A stretch of 64,000 bases of DNA from Trichocoleus desertorum NBK24 (GCF_030409055.1 NZ_CP116619.1:2494628-2558627), one strand, 5' to 3'; counted from the first letter of the stretch, positions 8,809 through 17,771 are shown. A program made the numbers and translations. Notes: a model not told the origin generated them from the sequence alone.

Positions 8809-8820
8809 GATGTGTAGACC

Positions 8821-10470
8821 TCAGACTTGCGGGTTGAGTAAAGCGTTTAGGGCGATCGCTTGGGCAGCAGGCATTTGGCCGTAGGTAAAGACATAAGGTA
8901 CATCGGCAGGGAGTTGGGGAATAAACTGCTCCACTGCATAAGGACTGCCGTAGATCACCAACGATTGAAGTTGATTTGTTCCTAGCAAAAATTTAAACCA
9001 ATCTTGAGCAGTCTGGGTGAGTCCTGCGCTACCACGAAACGGGTTGCCGCGAATAAAGAGTTGCAGCAGAGTTGGCTGAAGGGTCGCAGGGCGTTCAAAC
9101 GAAATAGCTGGAGTATGACTATCCACCAATTGCAGTTGATAGCCTTTGGTTTGGGGTAGGGCGATCGCGGGGGTATAGCGCCCTAAAAAGTCACAAGTTA
9201 AGGCATCATCCACAATCACAACGTTGCGTAAAGGCTGACTCTCGCTAGGTTGGCTCAGGCGGGATTCTAGAGGGAAATGCACCTGCATGGAATCCTTGAG
9301 GATGCTGTTGGCCGTGGCGATCGCTTCTGGTGGCGAGAGTTGCTCCAGTTGAATTGGGGGTGGCGGTAGATTTTCCCAAGCATGAGTGATGTCAGCACTT
9401 TCAGGCATGGGAGAGCAGACCTTGAACTTAGCCCGCCAAATCCGCTCTACTGACGCTTGAATGCGCTCTGGCGTAATTCGACCTGTTTCGACCGCTTCAC
9501 AGACGGCTTTGATCGCGCCTGCGGGGTCTAGGGGCATCAACAAAATATCTGCGCCTGCTTCCACGGCCAAAACTGGCGCTTCGTTCACGCCATAGCGGTT
9601 GGCGATCGCGCCCATGACTAAGGCATCAGTGACAATCAGCCCGTCAAAGCCCAAGTTCTGCCGCAGTTCTTGAGTCAGAATTCGGTGAGAAAGCGTCGCC
9701 GGAAACTGAGCATCCCAAGCGGGAATTTGCAGGTGAGCACTCATTACCGCATCGACACCTGCCGCGATCGCGCTCTTAAACGGTGGCAGTTCCAGGGCGG
9801 CTAAGCGATCGGGAGAGTGAGCTAGGACAGGCAAATCCAGATGGGAATCTGTAGCGGTGTCACCGTGGCCTGGAAAATGTTTAGCCGCAGTCAGAACGGG
9901 ATGTCGTTGCGCCCCTTGAATAAATGCCGTTGCCAGCTTCGATACCGTTTTTGGCGTTTCTCCAAAAGCCCGCACATTGATCACGGGGTTATTGGGATTG
10001 TTGTTGACATCCACCGTTGGAGCCAAGACCCAGTTGAGGCCGATCGCTAGGGCTTCCTGAGCCGTATAAGCTCCCATCGCCTCAGCGTAATTCAGTGCTT
10101 TGTCTAAATCCCGTTGGGCAATCGCATTGAGCGCCATTGGTGGCGGAAACCAAGTAGCCCCGGAGAAGCGCTGACCTACGCCTTCCTCAATATCAGCGGC
10201 AATCAAGAGGGGAATCTGCGCCCAGTCTTGCAGTTGTTGCGATCGCAGGGCAATCTCGGCAGCGCTCCCACCCAATAAAATCACACCCCCTACGCCCAGA
10301 TCTTGCAACCAATGTTGCAGCGTGGCAGCAGGAGGCTCCCAAATCGGATACTGAATTTGGTGGTCGAACAGGTAGCCTGAAGCTCTGACAACCACCATCT
10401 GAGCCACTTGCTCAGCCAGGGACAAGCTTTCCCAGTCTGGCAGTGGAGGAGTCACGCTAGATCCAACCAA
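8821..10470 (-). CDS. glycoside hydrolase family 3, NagZ-like beta-N-acetylhexosaminidase
   Basis: The first ~340 of 549 residues form a GH3 TIM barrel. The motif AAKHFPGHGDTATDSHLDLP matches the NagZ loop with its catalytic His/Asp pair, and IVTDALVMGAI carries the nucleophile region. This suggests removal of GlcNAc from muropeptides in peptidoglycan recycling. The ~200-residue C-terminal extension, absent from short NagZ, resembles a GH3 C-terminal domain. The start is a TTG at 10470, 5 nt after the rbfA stop; its ribosome site GAGGA is inside the last rbfA codons, pointing to translational coupling. Confidence 0.88.
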   Translation of the reverse strand: MVGSSVTPPLPDWESLSLAEQVAQMVVVRASGYLFDHQIQYPIWEPPAATLQHWLQDLGVGGVILLGGSAAEIALRSQQLQDWAQIPLLIAADIEEGVGQRFSGATWFPPPMALNAIAQRDLDKALNYAEAMGAYTAQEALAIGLNWVLAPTVDVNNNPNNPVINVRAFGETPKTVSKLATAFIQGAQRHPVLTAAKHFPGHGDTATDSHLDLPVLAHSPDRLAALELPPFKSAIAAGVDAVMSAHLQIPAWDAQFPATLSHRILTQELRQNLGFDGLIVTDALVMGAIANRYGVNEAPVLAVEAGADILLMPLDPAGAIKAVCEAVETGRITPERIQASVERIWRAKFKVCSPMPESADITHAWENLPPPPIQLEQLSPPEAIATANSILKDSMQVHFPLESRLSQPSESQPLRNVVIVDDALTCDFLGRYTPAIALPQTKGYQLQLVDSHTPAISFERPATLQPTLLQLFIRGNPFRGSAGLTQTAQDWFKFLLGTNQLQSLVIYGSPYAVEQFIPQLPADVPYVFTYGQMPAAQAIALNALLNPQV

Positions 10471-10475
10471 AGGTG

Positions 10476-10922
10476 CTATTCCTCATCATCCTCGTCTTGT
10501 GCCCCGACTAGATCTTGCTCCCAGTCGTCTGCGTCTTGGTCGATGCCATCGGTTGCATCATCAGGCTTGCGATCCTGACTCAACTGATTAATTAGAGAGA
10601 GAACTCGTGTGCCGCGTTCAATCGAGCGATCTTCGACAAAAATCACTTCTGGGGTGCGCCGGAGCCGAACCCGCTGCCCTAGCTCACTGCGAACGAAGCC
10701 TGTCGCTGACTTCAGGCCCGCCATTGTCTCAGCTCTCGCTTCGTCGCTGCCATAAATGCTGACGAAAACCTTGGCATGCTGCAAGTCGCCCGACACATCG
10801 ACATCAGTAACGCTAACCATGCCCGTACCCACTCGGTCATCTTTAATGCCAGAGAGGAGCATTTGGCTGACTTCTCGTTTGATTAATTCTGAAACGCGAG
10901 AGACGCGACGACTAGTAGCCAT
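10476..10922 (-). CDS. rbfA: ribosome-binding factor A
   Basis: A 148-residue RbfA that helps mature the 16S rRNA 5' end and supports cold adaptation. It starts [21 protein letters not shown] and has the KH-type core [20 protein letters not shown] followed by [14 protein letters not shown]. The ~35-residue C-terminal tail is strongly acidic ([13 protein letters not shown] and a DEDDEE end), longer than in E. coli. It is the second gene of the DUF751-rbfA-NagZ-aldolase run. Confidence 0.96.
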   Translation of the reverse strand: MATSRRVSRVSELIKREVSQMLLSGIKDDRVGTGMVSVTDVDVSGDLQHAKVFVSIYGSDEARAETMAGLKSATGFVRSELGQRVRLRRTPEVIFVEDRSIERGTRVLSLINQLSQDRKPDDATDGIDQDADDWEQDLVGAQDEDDEE

Positions 10923-11073
10923 AACAAACCTGCTCTTTAACTCGAAAGCGAGACATCAATTTTACTGTGTCCGTACTCGAAACAGGAGCCTTGTATCAGG
11001 GCAGATGTTTGGTACAGACTTCTAATTTAGGCAGGGATTGAGCAGTCAACCTCTCTCCAGAGAAATGAAATGC

Positions 11074-11277
11074 TTATGCAGGGCTTAGTCCTAGCATGGC
11101 CCGGAGTGTCAGACTGAGAAAGACCAAACCTGCGACGAAGATGCCCGTCAAGGCGATCGCGGTGGCAGGTCGCTTAAAGAGGGGAATTAAAGGTCTGACG
11201 GCATTCAGGAAAACCCCCAAACCAATGCTGATGAAGTAGGTGGGGTAGCGAGATACGTTAACCAAAAAGTCTCTCAT
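11074..11277 (-). CDS. DUF751 (Ycf33-like) small membrane protein
   Basis: A 67-residue protein with two hydrophobic stretches (about 12-27 and 38-60). The start MRDFLVNVSRYPTYFISIG fits the cyanobacterial/plastid Ycf33-type DUF751 family, whose function is unknown. It lies 151 bp upstream of rbfA on the same strand, an arrangement I believe is common in cyanobacteria; the gap leaves room for a separate rbfA promoter. Confidence 0.8.
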   Translation of the reverse strand: MRDFLVNVSRYPTYFISIGLGVFLNAVRPLIPLFKRPATAIALTGIFVAGLVFLSLTLRAMLGLSPA

Positions 11278-11468
11278 GGCTTTGATCTATTAGCGGGTTT
11301 TAAACTTGAAGGTTGCCAAGGTGCTGAGTCCGACTTTTATTTTAATGCCAGAAGTCGGTTCTCTAGGGAGGAAGTGACAAGCTGCAAGATTTCTCTACAA
11401 CTCTTGGGCTTTTAGTTAGGTGGGTTTGACATCATAATATTGAGTCTGCTGCTGCACCGCTTTCTTTA

Positions 11469-12299
11469 ATGTCACCTCAAACCGCTCCCTCTATCGCTCC
11501 CCGTCCCTTCTTGAAGTGGGCAGGCGGAAAGAACCAATTGATTCCGCAATACCAGGCTTACTTTCCCTTTCCCAGGAAGTTTAAAACATATTATGAGCCG
11601 TTCTTAGGAGGTGGTGCTGTTTTCTTTCACCTTTTACCTGGGCGAGGAGTGCTGACAGATATCAATCCAGAATTAGTCAATGTTTATTGCTGCGTTCGAG
11701 ACCAGGTTGAACCTCTAACTCAGCTTTTGCAGAAGCATCAGCAAAACCATTCTTATGATTATTACTATCAAGTGAGGGCCGAAAAACCTAACACTGAATT
11801 AGAGCGCGCAGCACGACTAATTTATTTAAATAAAACTTGCTTCAATGGCCTATATCGAGAGAATTCTAAAGGAGATTTTAATGTGCCAATGGGGCGTTAT
11901 AAAAATCCTGGGATTTGCAATGCAGATTTATTGCGGTCGGTTTCTATAGCATTGCGCTCGATTATCATTGAAATCAAACCCTTTGAAGCAGTTTTGCAAC
12001 ATGCCACTCATGAGGATTTTGTCTATTTTGATCCGCCTTACTATCCCTTAAGCCCCACTAGTAATTTTACCGCTTACAGTCGCTATGCCTTTGAGCAAGA
12101 GCATCAAGTAAGACTGAGGGATGTCTTTGTAGAACTCGCGAATCGAGGGGTGAAAGTGATGCTTTCCAATTCGGATTGTGAATTTATTCGAGAGTTATAT
12201 CAGGGCTTCAATATTTATGCGATCGCTGCTGCCCGATCAATCAACTCTAAGGCAAGCAAACGAGGCAAAATCACAGAAGTTTTAGTGACTTCCTATTAA
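11469..12299 (+). CDS. Dam-like N6-adenine DNA methyltransferase (D12 class, probably GATC)
   Basis: A 276-residue alpha-class methyltransferase. FLKWAGGKNQL (motif X) and YEPFLGGGAVFF (motif I, AdoMet site) come first; the catalytic motif is DPPYYPLS (188-195), followed by SNFTAYSRYAFE and VMLSNSD. E. coli Dam has DPPYAPLS and NFTAY at the same place, so GATC specificity is likely. GATC is the centre of the HIP1 octamer that fills this genome. No restriction partner is adjacent, so it is probably a solitary regulatory or repair-related methylase. Confidence 0.9.
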   Translation: MSPQTAPSIAPRPFLKWAGGKNQLIPQYQAYFPFPRKFKTYYEPFLGGGAVFFHLLPGRGVLTDINPELVNVYCCVRDQVEPLTQLLQKHQQNHSYDYYYQVRAEKPNTELERAARLIYLNKTCFNGLYRENSKGDFNVPMGRYKNPGICNADLLRSVSIALRSIIIEIKPFEAVLQHATHEDFVYFDPPYYPLSPTSNFTAYSRYAFEQEHQVRLRDVFVELANRGVKVMLSNSDCEFIRELYQGFNIYAIAAARSINSKASKRGKITEVLVTSY

Positions 12300-12338
12300 C
12301 TCTAAAATAGAAGCTGGTGGTCTTGGAGATGACCGAGA

Positions 12339-12902
12339 ATGGTACAAGCACACCTAAAACCAATCACCTTAGAAGAGTTTCTGACGCTACCAGAAACCGA
12401 GCCTGCTAGCGAGTACGTTGACGGCTACAGTATTCAAAAACCCATGCCCCAGGGAGAGCACAGCACAATTCAAGGAGAGTTAGTGACTGCGATTAATGCC
12501 GTCAGCAAACCTCAAAAAGTCGCTCGTGCTTATCCAGAACTACGCTGTACCTTTTCGGGACGCTCAATTGTGCCCGATGTCGCAGTGTTTCGTTGGGAAA
12601 GAATTCCCCGTAATCAGGATGGCAGTGTGGCGAATGTTTTTGCCTTGGCTCCGGATTGGATCATTGAAATTTTATCGCCAGAGCAAAGCCAAACAAAGGT
12701 CACGGCTAAAATTCTGCATTGCCTGAAGCATGGAACCCAAATGGGCTGGCTGATTGATCCGAGTGAACGGGCTGTGTTTGCATACTATCCCCAACAATCC
12801 CCAGACTTACTGGACGAATCTGCTCAACTGCTACCTGTGCCATCGTTTGCGAGGGAGCTACAGCTCACAGTCGGTGAGTTGTTTGGTTGGCTACTCGAAT
12901 AA
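12339..12902 (+). CDS. Uma2 family (DUF820) putative endonuclease
   Basis: A 187-residue protein of the PD-(D/E)XK-fold Uma2 family, very abundant in cyanobacteria and of unknown biological role. It starts with the typical LTLEEF-like segment (ITLEEFLTLPETEPASEYVDG), then has the nuclease core around CTFSGRSIVPDVAVFRW and PDWIIEILSPEQSQ, and ends with LTVGELFGWL. It begins 39 bp after the Dam-like gene; this spacing allows an operon but does not make it a restriction partner. Confidence 0.9.
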   Translation: MVQAHLKPITLEEFLTLPETEPASEYVDGYSIQKPMPQGEHSTIQGELVTAINAVSKPQKVARAYPELRCTFSGRSIVPDVAVFRWERIPRNQDGSVANVFALAPDWIIEILSPEQSQTKVTAKILHCLKHGTQMGWLIDPSERAVFAYYPQQSPDLLDESAQLLPVPSFARELQLTVGELFGWLLE

Positions 12903-12909
12903 TCTTTTT

Positions 12910-14085
12910 CTAAATCTGCGATCGCTCCGCAGCAGTCAAATCAGTTTCCTGCACATCTCGACGCAGCACCCAACCGTTTGGCCCCACAATTAGTCTGGGT
13001 AGGTCTTGCTGTTTCACCAGTTGCAGAGTGGTCATGTCGTAGGTGGTGTAGGTCGTCGAAGCAGAGCCTAATTTCACATCTACAATTGTCAGCATTTTTT
13101 GCGGAGCGCGATCGCTGTTGAGCAAGCGTCTGGGGCCAGCACCGATCGCGCCTGTGTGCAGTAGTTCTAGCTTGCCACGATGACCGGGGAAATAGGCGTG
13201 ATGGTGGCCGCTGATGTAAGTATGGACGCGATATTTTTCTAAAAGCGATCGCAGCTTATCGGGTTGGTCAAGAATCTCACCCAGGCGATCGCGCCTCACA
13301 GCAACGGCATAGAGGGGTAAGTGACCGATGGCAATTCGCAACTTGGCATTTTGAGCCGCAGGACTAGCTAAGCTTTTCTCCACCCAGGCCAACTGATCTG
13401 CTCGGATGGTGGCGCTAGAGGCATCCCAGACTAGGTAGAAAATGCCGTTTTGCTGAAACGTGTAGTAGAAGGGGAATTTTGTGCGATCGACAAATTGCAA
13501 ACCTGGGTTGTGCTTGGGATTATTCCAGTGAGCCGCTGCGAGGTTGCGATCGCGCTGAAAACTAAATGTGCCATTGGCAGAGAGGGCAGCAGAAGCGTCA
13601 TGATTGCCCACTGTGAAACCATAGGGCAATTTGGCTTTGCGGAGCGGTGCCCCAATATGGCGATCGAATGCCGCCCACATCGCTTTCACCTCTGCATCAG
13701 ACAACGATTGAGATTGCCCCGCCACCATGTCACCGCCACACAGTACCAAATCGGGTTGCCAAGCGGGAATCAGCGCGATCGCTTTGTCTACCTCGGCTTC
13801 GTACGTGGTAGAACCGTACTGACTATTCAAATCGCTAATCACCGCAATCCGCACATCGCCTCTCGCTGGGGCAAACATGCCTTTAGGCGCGATCGCTTTC
13901 CCCGCTTGTGGATTGGCACTTTGGAGCTGAGCAGATGGTTTGGCGGTGGGAGCCTGCCCCAGAGATGGTTGGCTAGAAGGCTGCTTTACGACTGACTCGG
14001 CAAAGGTTCTTTGTATCAGCACAGCAAGGCCAAAACCACCTGTTAAACCGCTCAAAACCAGAAATTGACGGCGATTCAGGCTCAT
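12910..14085 (-). CDS. Tat-exported calcineurin-like metallophosphoesterase
   Basis: A 391-residue phosphoesterase with a twin-arginine signal (MSLNRRQFLVLSG then a hydrophobic stretch to ~28), so it should act outside the cytoplasm. Metal-binding blocks are in order: VISDLNSQYG (normally DxH, here D-x-N), LVLCGGDMVAG, GNHDA, IGHLPLYA and ISGHHHAYF. The Asn in place of the first metal-ligand His is noteworthy. I start at ATG 14085; the frame remains open for 120 codons upstream, but that stretch runs antisense into the next gene. Substrate unknown. Confidence 0.85.
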   Translation of the reverse strand: MSLNRRQFLVLSGLTGGFGLAVLIQRTFAESVVKQPSSQPSLGQAPTAKPSAQLQSANPQAGKAIAPKGMFAPARGDVRIAVISDLNSQYGSTTYEAEVDKAIALIPAWQPDLVLCGGDMVAGQSQSLSDAEVKAMWAAFDRHIGAPLRKAKLPYGFTVGNHDASAALSANGTFSFQRDRNLAAAHWNNPKHNPGLQFVDRTKFPFYYTFQQNGIFYLVWDASSATIRADQLAWVEKSLASPAAQNAKLRIAIGHLPLYAVAVRRDRLGEILDQPDKLRSLLEKYRVHTYISGHHHAYFPGHRGKLELLHTGAIGAGPRRLLNSDRAPQKMLTIVDVKLGSASTTYTTYDMTTLQLVKQQDLPRLIVGPNGWVLRRDVQETDLTAAERSQI

Positions 14086-14218
14086 AGTTGTGTGGAGTAA
14101 GAGAGCGACAGGGTTGAGAGAATATCGGTTGCGTAGGAGGAAATGATAGGCTTTGTGGTAACACCCGTAAGAATTTACCGCGTTTCCTGCGGTTTGCGTA
14201 GCCTTAGAGGGAGATGCC

Positions 14219-15382
14219 ATGTCAGAGGAGCAGCCGAAATCACCATCACCTGTCCCCACAACTCCTAGCCAACCAACTCCTCCTGGCCCTAGTGGATCGG
14301 GTGGGACTAGTTTGCAACAGGTCACCCAGACCTTGCAGCAAAAATGGGAGCAGGTCAAACCTGTATTGAAGACGCAAAGTGCCAAAGCGTTGCGCTTCAC
14401 AATTCGGGGTTTAGAAACGGCAGCCGAAAAACTGGAGACCGACACTCCAGAGCAATCTACATCAGGCTCGGCTACAACTCAGGAAACCTCCTCTAGAACC
14501 GGAACCAAGCCAGCAGCTCAATTCAATACCTCAGAAATCCTAGAGCGATCGCGTCCCTTTTTAACCAAGCTGCAAACCTGGGCGACGACAGCCCTAGAAA
14601 AAATTCAGCCGCAACTCAAGCGACTGCAAGCTTGGTGGACTAAAACTCTGCCCCAAATCCGCAACCGCCTGCCCGCTTCTCTAAATGAAAAACTGTCTGA
14701 CCGCGCCCTGACGAACTTGGCGATCGCGACAGTTGTATTTCTGGTCTTAACGACGAATTCAGTCCTCTCTCCTAGCAAGCCCAAGGCACCGGAAGTTGCC
14801 AAAGTGCCACTTTCCCAGCGGGTGCCGCCAGCGGAACTCACCGCTCCACCAGAACTCAGTGCTCCGGAAGCCGAAATTCCAGTAGCGATCGCCCCACCTG
14901 AGGAAACAACCGCCCCAGAAGCACCTGCGCCTGTTGTGGTAGAGCCAGAACCATCCGCAATCGCCGAGGCTCCAGAAGTCCCGTTAGAGCTAACTGCCCC
15001 CGAACCGCCAGAACCAGTCGAGGTGACAGCACCAGAACCAATCGAGCCACCTGCGCCTATCCTGTCTCCTCAAGAACAAATTCTGGCTTCGATTCAAGCC
15101 AAAGTGTCTGAAGTCACAAGCCAGTATGCTGAGAACTTGGTGCAGTCGGTAAAAACAAACTTAGTAGGCAATCGCCTCACAGTTGCACTGAGCGATCGCT
15201 GGTACAACCTACCAACCAATCAGCAAGACCAGTTAGCCAGTGAAGTGCTAGCCAAAGCCAAAACCCTAGACTTTACTAAGCTAGAAATTACCGATACCGA
15301 AGGCAAACTAATCGCCCGTACCCCCGTCGTCGGTTCAGGCATGGTGATTTTGCAACGAGGCAGTCTTGCCACTGCTTCTTAA
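14219..15382 (+). CDS. proline-rich single-pass membrane protein, cyanobacterial, unknown function
   Basis: A 387-residue protein with a Ser/Pro/Thr-rich start, a basic amphipathic region (~40-160), one membrane helix (~167-183, NLAIATVVFLVLTT), a long Pro/Glu/Ala linker (~190-285) and a C-terminal domain of about 90 residues. That domain (SPQEQILASIQAKVSEVTSQ onward, with VGNRLTVALSDRWYNLPTNQ) looks like a compact folded unit. The design suggests a cytoplasmic anchor and a spacer holding the small domain away from the membrane. It is divergent from the phosphoesterase (133 bp gap). No function assigned. Confidence 0.75.
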   Translation: MSEEQPKSPSPVPTTPSQPTPPGPSGSGGTSLQQVTQTLQQKWEQVKPVLKTQSAKALRFTIRGLETAAEKLETDTPEQSTSGSATTQETSSRTGTKPAAQFNTSEILERSRPFLTKLQTWATTALEKIQPQLKRLQAWWTKTLPQIRNRLPASLNEKLSDRALTNLAIATVVFLVLTTNSVLSPSKPKAPEVAKVPLSQRVPPAELTAPPELSAPEAEIPVAIAPPEETTAPEAPAPVVVEPEPSAIAEAPEVPLELTAPEPPEPVEVTAPEPIEPPAPILSPQEQILASIQAKVSEVTSQYAENLVQSVKTNLVGNRLTVALSDRWYNLPTNQQDQLASEVLAKAKTLDFTKLEITDTEGKLIARTPVVGSGMVILQRGSLATAS

Positions 15383-15453
15383 TCAATGTTTCCGTCAACC
15401 TGTAGAGTGTGTTCCTTCACACAGGCAGATTTCTAGGGAAGTTCATTTCTCCT

Positions 15454-16278
15454 TCATCCCTCCCTTCCAGCAAGTGCTTTCTGAGCCGCTTGCGTAATCT
15501 GAACGATCGCAGCTAAATCCGGTGTGGAAGTATTGCTATTCATGCTTAGCCAAAGCAGGTATTCAATGTTTCCAGCGGGGCCTTGCAGGGGAGACCAGGT
15601 TAGGTCTTGATAGTGCCAACCGAGGGCTTGAGCGGCTTGGATGACTTGGGCGATCGCTTCTGCTTGGTCTTTAGGATCGCGGACTACGCCGTTCTTACCA
15701 ACGCGCGATCGCCCGACTTCAAATTGTGGTTTGACGAGCAAAATTACTTCCCGTGGTTCTTTGAGCAATTGCCATAGGGCGGGTAAGACTTTGGTGAGGG
15801 AAATAAAGGAAACGTCGGCGACTCCCAGGTCTGCGTCAGGTTGCCCTTGTTCGTACAAGTCTTCTGGTTTTAGGTGCCGTAGGTTGGTGCGCTCTCGCAA
15901 AACGACACGGGGGTCTTGGCGCAGTGTCCAAGCGACTTGTCCATAGCCAACATCTACGCCGTAAACTTTCTGGGCTCCTGACTGCAACAGACAATCGGTA
16001 AAGCCCCCGGTAGAAATGCCCCCGTCTAAGCAAATGCGTCCAGTGATTTCGATGGGAAAGGCTTCTAGGGCTTTGGCTAGTTTTTCGCCACCTCTAGAGA
16101 CATAGGGCGATCGCTGTTTTACCGTAATCTGGGCCGCTGGATCAATCTCGGTACCCGGTTTATCTATCACCTGCTGGTTCACCATGACTTCTCCTGCCCG
16201 AATCAGACGCTGGGCCTGTTGGCGAGAGTCACAGAGTTCTAGGTCTACCAGTAGGGTATCGAGTCGTTGCTTGGCCAA
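15454..16278 (-). CDS. tlyA: TlyA family rRNA 2'-O-methyltransferase
   Basis: A 274-residue protein with an N-terminal S4 RNA-binding domain (RLDTLLVDLELCDSRQQAQR to ~60) and an FtsJ-type methyltransferase domain with CLDGGISTGGFTDCLLQ, VYGVDVGYGQ, DVSFISLTKV and VKPQFEVGR. TlyA enzymes methylate ribose in 16S and/or 23S rRNA; the hemolysin name is historical. Its 3' end is followed by a pyrimidine-rich TCCTTCATCC tract at 15447-15470 that recurs elsewhere in the window. Confidence 0.92.
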   Translation of the reverse strand: MAKQRLDTLLVDLELCDSRQQAQRLIRAGEVMVNQQVIDKPGTEIDPAAQITVKQRSPYVSRGGEKLAKALEAFPIEITGRICLDGGISTGGFTDCLLQSGAQKVYGVDVGYGQVAWTLRQDPRVVLRERTNLRHLKPEDLYEQGQPDADLGVADVSFISLTKVLPALWQLLKEPREVILLVKPQFEVGRSRVGKNGVVRDPKDQAEAIAQVIQAAQALGWHYQDLTWSPLQGPAGNIEYLLWLSMNSNTSTPDLAAIVQITQAAQKALAGREG

Positions 16279-16352
16279 GGAACTGCACTAAAAAAATTAG
16301 AATGAGGAAACATCTATAAAATAAAGCCTTTGGGGCTCTATCATCTTCCACT

Positions 16353-16946
16353 ATGCCATCCGAAGGTTCTCCGCAGACGACCGTGAATCCTCCTCCTCGC
16401 ATTTTACAGTCTCGAACTCAGTATCAGCCTTGCCATATCCGCGTGCCTGATCTAGACGATCGCATTGTGGCGATTCGTGTGGATGGAAAGTACTACAGTC
16501 TGATGAAGCTAGTCAAAGAGCGGCAGCAAGCCCTAGAAATTGCCAATCGACTGTCTAACAAGGGCGAAGAAACGATTATTACTGCCACCGTTAAAGGTGA
16601 TGCGATTTGGGTGCTAGAGCGAGATGCTTACCTGGATTTGCCAGCTCAGCCTGCTTCAGCAACGACCCAGCCTAAAAGCTTGGGGGCGGCAAAAATCTTA
16701 GAATCTCGGAGCCAATATCGCCCTTGTCATATTCGAGTGCCTGATCTAGACCATCGCCTATCAGCGATCGCCGTTGAAGGCCAGTATTACAGTTTCTTCA
16801 AAGTTGTTAAAGATCGAGCGCAGGCACTAGAAGTAGCAGCTAGACTCGCTCGCAGAGGTGACCAAACTGCCATTACCAGCACCGTTAAAGGCGAGGTGGT
16901 TTGGGTTCTAGAACCGGAGGCGGAGTTAGACTCTCAAAATCTCTAG
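16353..16946 (+). CDS. duplicated-domain cyanobacterial protein, unknown function
   Basis: A 197-residue soluble protein made of two near-identical ~75-residue repeats (~18-95 and ~113-190). Each has PCHIRVPDLD, a Y-Y-S motif (DGKYYSLMKLVK; EGQYYSFFKVVK), a helix with QALE, and ends TVKG-x2-(V/I)WVLE. I do not recognise the family by name. The repeats are predicted alpha/beta and may bind a ligand or each other. It is divergent from tlyA with 74 bp between. Confidence 0.7.
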   Translation: MPSEGSPQTTVNPPPRILQSRTQYQPCHIRVPDLDDRIVAIRVDGKYYSLMKLVKERQQALEIANRLSNKGEETIITATVKGDAIWVLERDAYLDLPAQPASATTQPKSLGAAKILESRSQYRPCHIRVPDLDHRLSAIAVEGQYYSFFKVVKDRAQALEVAARLARRGDQTAITSTVKGEVVWVLEPEAELDSQNL

Positions 16947-17096
16947 CAGTATGATCCTGCGGTTTAGTCAGGTCTCAAGCTGAAGGGGTAAGCTCAGCAA
17001 CAATTTTTGCAGTCACGCAAATTTTGCTACCAAACCTACCCCTATCTCAATCAAACTTGAACTTAAAGATGTCCCAAAGCAGGGTGGACTGAGCGA

Positions 17097-17606
17097 TTAA
17101 ACGTCTTGTTCGCTAAGTTCGCGAGTCATGTAATCAAAAGGTTGATCCACAAAGGCTGTATCAGCCACACCAGCCGCTACAGCTTGTTCTTTGACAATGT
17201 CTTTCATCAGTTGGATGCCACGCACCGTGGGGCCAATGGGAACGCCTAGAGAGTTGTAAGTTTCTCGCAGACCTTCCAACACTCGCTCATCTAGTACATC
17301 CATGTCTCCTGCTACCAGAGCATAGCTGGCATAGCGCAGGTAGTAGTCCATATCGCGCAGACAAGCTGCATAACGACGGGTGGTATAGGCATTGCCACCA
17401 GGACGAATGAGTTCTGGAAGTTCATCAAACAGACGTGACCCTGCCTGCTTGACGATGGTAGCAGCGTTCGCATTAATGACTGCGGCTGCTTGAACTCTCG
17501 CGGTCCCACTGCCAAAGTAAGACTTCAGTGAGTCAAGGGCATCTCTATCGAGATATCGGCCCGTAATGTCATAGTTTCTAATCAGGCTTGTCACTGCGTC
17601 CCGCAT
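17097..17606 (-). CDS. apcF: allophycocyanin subunit beta-18
   Basis: A 169-residue phycobiliprotein that replaces one ApcB in the terminal-emitter trimers of the phycobilisome core. The chromophore-binding region AACLRDMDYYLRYASYALVAGD carries the phycocyanobilin cysteine. The start MRDAVTSLIRNYDITGRYLD and the end DYMTRELSEQDV, plus a length eight residues above ApcB, favour ApcF. It stands alone, as apcF usually does. The ~380 bp upstream holds a perfect palindrome at 17753-17771. Confidence 0.93.
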   Translation of the reverse strand: MRDAVTSLIRNYDITGRYLDRDALDSLKSYFGSGTARVQAAAVINANAATIVKQAGSRLFDELPELIRPGGNAYTTRRYAACLRDMDYYLRYASYALVAGDMDVLDERVLEGLRETYNSLGVPIGPTVRGIQLMKDIVKEQAVAAGVADTAFVDQPFDYMTRELSEQDV

Positions 17607-17752
17607 GAAATGACTCTCCTAAGTGGTTCCTATACGTGTTTGCTATTCTTGACCTGCGTCAACTTGTCGTTAGAAGTGAGTTGTTCTAGCTGCCAAAAAC
17701 TGGGCGGCACTGTTGAGGTCAGAGATGGCGCATGCAATGGCTACAACTTACT

Positions 17753-17771
17753 GCACAGAATGATTCTGTGC
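17753..17771. promoter_or_regulatory. perfect palindrome upstream of apcF
   Basis: GCACAGAATGATTCTGTGC has 9-bp arms around one G. It lies 147 bp before the apcF start and looks like a dimeric repressor or activator site, or a cruciform. The rest of 17607-17987 is AT-rich and holds a repeated ATAGTAGAAA near 17940 but no gene. Confidence 0.45.

Noticed and set aside
11469-12902. Dam-like methylase plus Uma2 nuclease as a restriction-modification system
   Set aside because: Uma2 proteins are widespread multi-copy cyanobacterial proteins and are not known restriction partners; the methylase looks like solitary Dam.
13450-13995. 181-codon plus-strand frame opposite the phosphoesterase
   Set aside because: Antisense shadow of a gene with intact metal-binding motifs.
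14086-14445. 120-codon N-terminal extension of the metallophosphoesterase
   Set aside because: The extension runs antisense to the next gene and is followed by a clean Tat signal starting at the ATG at 14085.
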